In this document: in pieces, positions 9,490 through 64,000 of the stretch
Layout: every line of letters starts with the position of its first letter
Position numbering within the stretch: the stretch's first letter is position 1
Assembly (NCBI RefSeq): GCF_024166365.1
Contig: NC_064846.1
Location: 26,867,866 to 26,931,865 of the forward strand
Length of the DNA: 64,000 bases
Reading direction: 5' to 3'
From: Elephas maximus indicus
Lineage: Eukaryota > Chordata > Mammalia > Proboscidea > Elephantidae
Translations under genes and position numbers: made by a program
Notes under the pieces: model-generated
The model's input: the letters and a program-made list of their open reading frames with translations, nothing else
Told to the model about the DNA's origin: nothing
The model's database searches: none

Positions 9490-11834
9490 CTTTTCCACAC
9501 AACATACATTTATTCAGAAGAAAATTTGCAATAAATTATAATAAAAAAAGATGACACTAAAATACAGAATCCCACTAGCAGCTCTGCTTAGTGACCAAGA
9601 CATTTGGGGGAAATATAACAAACAATTACAGAATAAGAACCAGAAAACAGTGAAAGGGAGACTAATGCAACTTCACCACTAGGATTTGAACCATCTCTTC
9701 CCTAAAATCGATCAATGCAGAGTCCTTCTCGACCAGTTGGATGGGAAAGCCTACGTCAGAGGAGCTATGAAACAGTCCATTCGAGGTACTTAGGAATTAG
9801 AGGTTGGAGTCCTGGAATAGGCACAGGAGGGAAGCAGACTCCTTATGTCTGGTCTATCTCGTCTCCCCTACCCAGAGATTGTCTAAAACCCTCAATCCTG
9901 TAGACATCCCAGGACCAGAGCTGGGAAGAAGGTGGAGGCGGTAAAGCAACTTAGTGTTTTTGCCATACGAAGAAGGACAGCTGCACACGTGCTGCACACA
10001 GCCCCCGCTAGCCACACCTCTGGTCATTCAAAGACCCCAGTTTGGTAGCACACCAGCAAACATGCCTAGAAGGGGCATTTCCCTGTCTTTGTGTCACTAC
10101 ATTGACCCAGCACCTATAATCTGCCTCTGCAATCATCACTTTCTGGCCTAGTGGAGATGACAAAACTCTTCTCAGTCATCCAGTAACTAAGTTCAACACC
10201 TATCCCCCGACTTATCAGATCTTCGGCTATTTGGCTTTCGGTAACGATTGCTATTTCCCCAACTCCCAATCAGGAAAGGGTTTCACTAGTATATTCCAAG
10301 ATACGTACCTTTTCTTCCCCCAAAGAACCCAACCTTCAAGAGATGGGAGAATCGGAGGGCCATTCAGTGGTGCTGTTCCCCACGTCCCTCTCCTTAGATG
10401 TATTGGAAGAGTCATGTCATGGAGTCAATGCCTGAGACCATGCCCAGAGCCTGGACGTTATGCTCCTCAGATTTAGTGTTAACAGAGTGGTTTAAATGAA
10501 AGAAAGTTAGGAGGAAGCCAATTGTATCAGGCAGTTTTGCACTGGTGGCTTGTCTGCCAACCAACATAGATTAATTTTTTTTAAAGGTTGCCCCTCCAAG
10601 CTTGAATAAATACAAAGCACAGAGGGTTGTCTCGGGTGGGAGAGTAAGGTACTTGGTTGGTCCCATTGTCCATAGTCTCTTTACACAGCGCTGGACAAGG
10701 TGACTGTGGGAGTCAAGGGGAGTCTATAAACCCTCTACTTGCAGGAGCTGGCTGTAGAGCCTAGAGTTGACTCTGCTGAGGGAGGGGGCTACATCTGCCC
10801 CTTGGAATGAGACCGCAGAGGGGGCTGGAAGGGTTAGCCTCAATACCCCTGCTGTGGGAAGGAGCAGTGTATCTGAGAGAACAGCATGAGGTACGGACAC
10901 CCTTGCTCACTATGGTGCAAGTGTTGCTCTGGAGGTGGATTTCTAAGAGCGGGTGGCTTCCATGGACACTTGGATTTTTTTTTTTATCATCCAAAGAATA
11001 ACAAGAAAAGGACAGGAGGAAGCAGGACTTGTCAAATGTGAATACTGTCACTCCTGAAATACTCAAAATGCTTTCATTCTGCTTGTGATTCTCCCAGATG
11101 AATGGGACGTTATCTGCAGTAGTCCCTAAAATTATGATACTAAATGTGATCTAAGAGAATGCGGTTCCACCCAGTGCAGACCCATGAAAAGGCCAATGTT
11201 ACAGACATATGAAGACACTACTGTAGTAGAAATGCAGAAATGCATTAACAACCACATGTAGACAGTTAACTCACTGTTGAAGACACCCAAGGGGTTGCTA
11301 GCCTAACCCGGACTTCCTTCGAAGTGATAGTTCTAGAGGAGTGGAGTGCAAAGGAGTGATACGAAGAGGGAGTAGGCCAAAAGTGCTTTAGGTGAAGGGT
11401 TACAGACAAGTCTGAACTACAACAAGTAGTGCTTGTAGGCCTAGAGTGGGAACATCTCAGAACCTAGACCTAGGGTGCTAAAGGACAATCATGACGACTG
11501 GGTAGGAGGGCAACGAACATATCCCTAGGTAAAGGAGTGTAAATACAGATCTCTTTGCCTTATAAGGAGAAAACACAAACACACCAAAATATGGTAACTT
11601 TGGCTTGGCAATATAAGTCTAAAAGTATTTTGCTGTGTAGGATATGGTAAAGGGGAAGAGGAGGGATTGGGAAACTCTCTTCCTTCTGCATCATAAACAA
11701 AACCTTTTTATGACAACGGCCCTGAAACTGCAATAGACCCTTCGTGCGGCACAACTTTTCAAACCACTCAGAAACACTTGGAGCCCAAGATCTTCCAGCT
11801 CTGGAATCTTGGAGAACTGTTAAGAGGAAGAGAA
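9490..11834 (-). other. OCRL: OCRL 3' UTR (approximate 3' end)
   Basis: Runs from the stop codon to the AATAAA at 9514-9509, about 2.3 kb and similar to the human OCRL 3' UTR as I remember it. I see no SINE or LTR inside it, in contrast to the flanking intergenic DNA. The exact cleavage site cannot be read from DNA alone. Confidence 0.75.
9509..9514 (-). terminator. OCRL: Candidate OCRL poly(A) signal AATAAA
   Basis: The plus strand reads TTTATT, i.e. AATAAA in the direction of OCRL. It is the first such hexamer I found on this strand below the stop codon, and it sits where the expected UTR length predicts. Cleavage would fall around 9485-9500, about 170 bp before an AfroSINE. Confidence 0.65.
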
Positions 11835-62185
<50,351 letters not shown>

Positions 62186-62186
62186 A

Positions 62187-62357
62187 AAACCAAAAACCAA
62201 ACCCAGTGCGGTCGAGTCGATGCCGACTCATAGTGATCCTATAGGACAGAGTAGAACTGCCCCATAGAGTTTCCAAGGAGCGCCTGGGGGATTCGAACTG
62301 CCGACCCTTATGCTTAGCAGCCGTAGCATTTAACCACTACACCACCAGGGTTTCCCC
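62187..62357 (-). repeat. AfroSINE, short type
   Basis: Antisense: 'aaaaaccaaaaaccaaacccagtgcggtcgagtcgatgccgac' to 'ccactacaccaccagggtttcc', about 0.6 kb above the OCRL start codon. Confidence 0.95.
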
Positions 62358-62364
62358 GGAACTC

Positions 62365-62700
62365 TTACCTAATATATATTCCATTGTTAACATAACACTA
62401 ACGAAACTCATAATAATTTCACCCAGACATTTAGGCTTAAAACTGCAAAGCCATGTGCTTTCTGCCGCTCTCCTAATTTCTCTGAATCCAATCAGCCAAC
62501 AAGCTTCGTTAATATTTTCTTCGCAATTACTTTTACTCCTTGTTTTCTCTCCACCAGTACTTTATTGTAAGCCTTTGTGATAGCCTATCTGGGTTACTGC
62601 ATTTTCCCCAAATAAGTCAGGTTGGATTTAATCTCTCCTTTAACCATTTTACTTTGTTCACAGTCATAAAAATATTCTTCCCAGAGTAATGTTTTAACTG
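62365..62700. other. Intergenic stretch, nothing recognised
   Basis: AT-rich, between a SINE and an LTR; no feature I can support. Confidence 0.5.
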
Positions 62701-63280
62701 TGCTTAGTTAGCTAGTGTTGCTGTAACACAAATATCACAAGTGGATGGCTTTAAAGAACAGATTTTTTTTTTCTTACAGTTCTGGAGGCTAAAAGCACAA
62801 ATAAGGGTCTCAATGGTGATTCTGTGTAGGTAGTCCAGGGTGAACCCCTCCCACCCGCAAGCATTCCTATCTCTGCGTCTTAAAACAAACCAACCAGCCA
62901 GTTGCCTTCTAATTGATTCCGACTCATGGCAACCCCATACATGCAGAGTAGAACTGCGCTTCATAGAGTTTTCACAGTTATGACCTTTCAGAAGCAGATG
63001 CCAGGCTTTTCTTCCAAGGTGCCTCTGGGTGGGTTCAAATTGCCAACCTTTTGGTTACTAGTCCAGTGCTTAACCATTTATACCACACAAGCACTCCTCT
63101 ATGTCTAATCTGCTCTTTTTATAACTCAGAAGGGATTAGATTTAGAACTCATCCTACTCAGATATTATATAATTAATGTAACAAAGAAAACCCTATTTCC
63201 AAACAAGATTACATGCACAGGTATGGGGTTAGGATTCCAACACACTTTTTTTGCGGGGTGGCACAATTTAATCCATAGCA
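62701..63280 (-). mobile_element. MaLR-type solo LTR, antisense, carrying a SINE
   Basis: Starts 'tgcttagttagctagtgttgctgtaacac' and ends 'gcacaatttaatccatagca', the reverse of the LTR family at 4160 and 53514. Split by an AfroSINE at 62886-63098. Confidence 0.8.
62886..63098 (-). repeat. AfroSINE, older type, inside an LTR
   Basis: Antisense: 'aaccagccagttgccttctaattgattccgac' to 'taaccatttataccacacaagcactcc'. Minus-strand frames here are incidental. Confidence 0.88.
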
Positions 63281-63319
63281 AATTGTGTTATTTATCTGCT
63301 CAGACTCTACAATGGATTA

Positions 63320-63825
63320 GAAACCAAGACTGATTTTAAAGCTATAGTAGCTAAGACAGTATGGTATGGAGATAGACAGACCAATAGAACACAGAGCCCC
63401 AAAACAGACCCACACATAGATGGAAAGCTGATATTAAGCATACGTGACATTTCAAATCAGTGGGCAAAGAACAGATTATCCACCAAAAAGTGCCGGGACT
63501 ATTGATTACCCATAAGTGTAAATTATAAAATTAGACCCCTACCTCATACCACAGAGGGGAAAAAAATCAATTCCAGGTAGATTAAAAATCTGATTGTGAA
63601 AAAAGAAAAATTTTACAACATTCAGAAGAAAATAGAATATCTTTATGACCTTGGAATAGGGAGTAAGAATGATTACTTGATACTAGGAAGCATAAACAAT
63701 AAGGAATAGGTCAATACATTTAACTTAATTAAATTTCAAAATGTATGTACTTCAAAACATGTTAAAAGACAAGCCACAGACTAGGAGAAGACATTTTCAA
63801 TTTATAAAACAAACAAAGGATGACC
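63320..63825 (+). repeat. L1 ORF2 C-terminal relic
   Basis: 'gctatagtagctaagacagtatggtatggagatagac', 'aatagaacacagagcccc', 'aatagaatatctttatgaccttgg', 'aaaagacaagccacagactaggagaaga', the standard L1 ORF2 3' portion, with stops. Confidence 0.85.
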
Positions 63826-63884
63826 TATGAGGCTCTACACTTTTGGCCATCATCACATTTCTGACTTTCTTTCCTACTAATCTT

Positions 63885-64000
63885 AGTCACACTGGCTCCT
63901 TGATGTTCCTAGGACTTGACAGGCACGCTCTTACCTCAAGGCCTTTTTACTTCCTGCTCCGTCTGCTGTACCCTCATATCTTTCACATCTTTGCTCAAAT
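63885..64000 (+). repeat. L2-like fragment at window edge
   Basis: 'cactggctccttgatgttcctaggac' and 'cttacctcaaggcctttttacttcctg' resemble the L2 ORF 3' region; cut by the window end. Confidence 0.6.

Overview
The window is mammalian nuclear DNA. It is AT-rich, intron-dominated and full of interspersed repeats. About two dozen copies or fragments belong to one tRNA-derived SINE whose sequence matches the AfroSINE family of Afrotheria. Several ~0.8-kb retroelements, MaLR- and MLT2-like LTRs, MIR, MER5-like and L1/L2-like relics are also present. The SINE together with the ~0.8-kb element points to an afrotherian, most likely an elephant. That species call is from memory of these families and was not searched.

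The only protein-coding gene I can support is OCRL (inositol polyphosphate 5-phosphatase; X-linked in mammals), complete and on the minus strand. All coding exons were located: 23 plus the 24-nt alternative exon 18a. They run from the ATG at 61568 in a CpG-rich block (about 61300-61860) to the stop codon at 11835-11837, with a 3' UTR reaching a poly(A) signal at 9509-9514. The exons add up to 2703 nt, or 900 codons plus stop, with every junction in frame. The encoded order is PH domain, AP-2 and clathrin motifs, 5-phosphatase domain, ASH domain and C-terminal RhoGAP-like domain. Two introns look U12-type. Intron 20 is a clear GT-AG case. Intron 1 is short, with a GTATCC donor, a CCCTTAAC branch site and an apparent AT 3' terminus.

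Layout: 1-9490 is intergenic sequence downstream of OCRL, filled with SINEs, an intact ~0.85-kb element, nested MaLR LTRs, an MLT2-like LTR and ancient repeats. 9490-61800 is OCRL. 61870-64000 is upstream intergenic sequence with SINEs, one MaLR-type LTR and an L1 relic. In human the flanking genes are APLN (downstream) and SMARCA1 (upstream), and neither reaches this window.

I found no evidence of an undescribed multi-gene system. The observations most worth a second look are the minor-spliceosome signals (especially the odd end of intron 1), a decayed tandem duplicate of the 5' part of exon 16, a candidate 3'-transduction insertion, and several nested insertions with readable target-site duplications. 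Exon boundaries are manual reads checked by frame continuity and remembered human OCRL sequence. Repeat boundaries are approximate unless target-site duplications are given.
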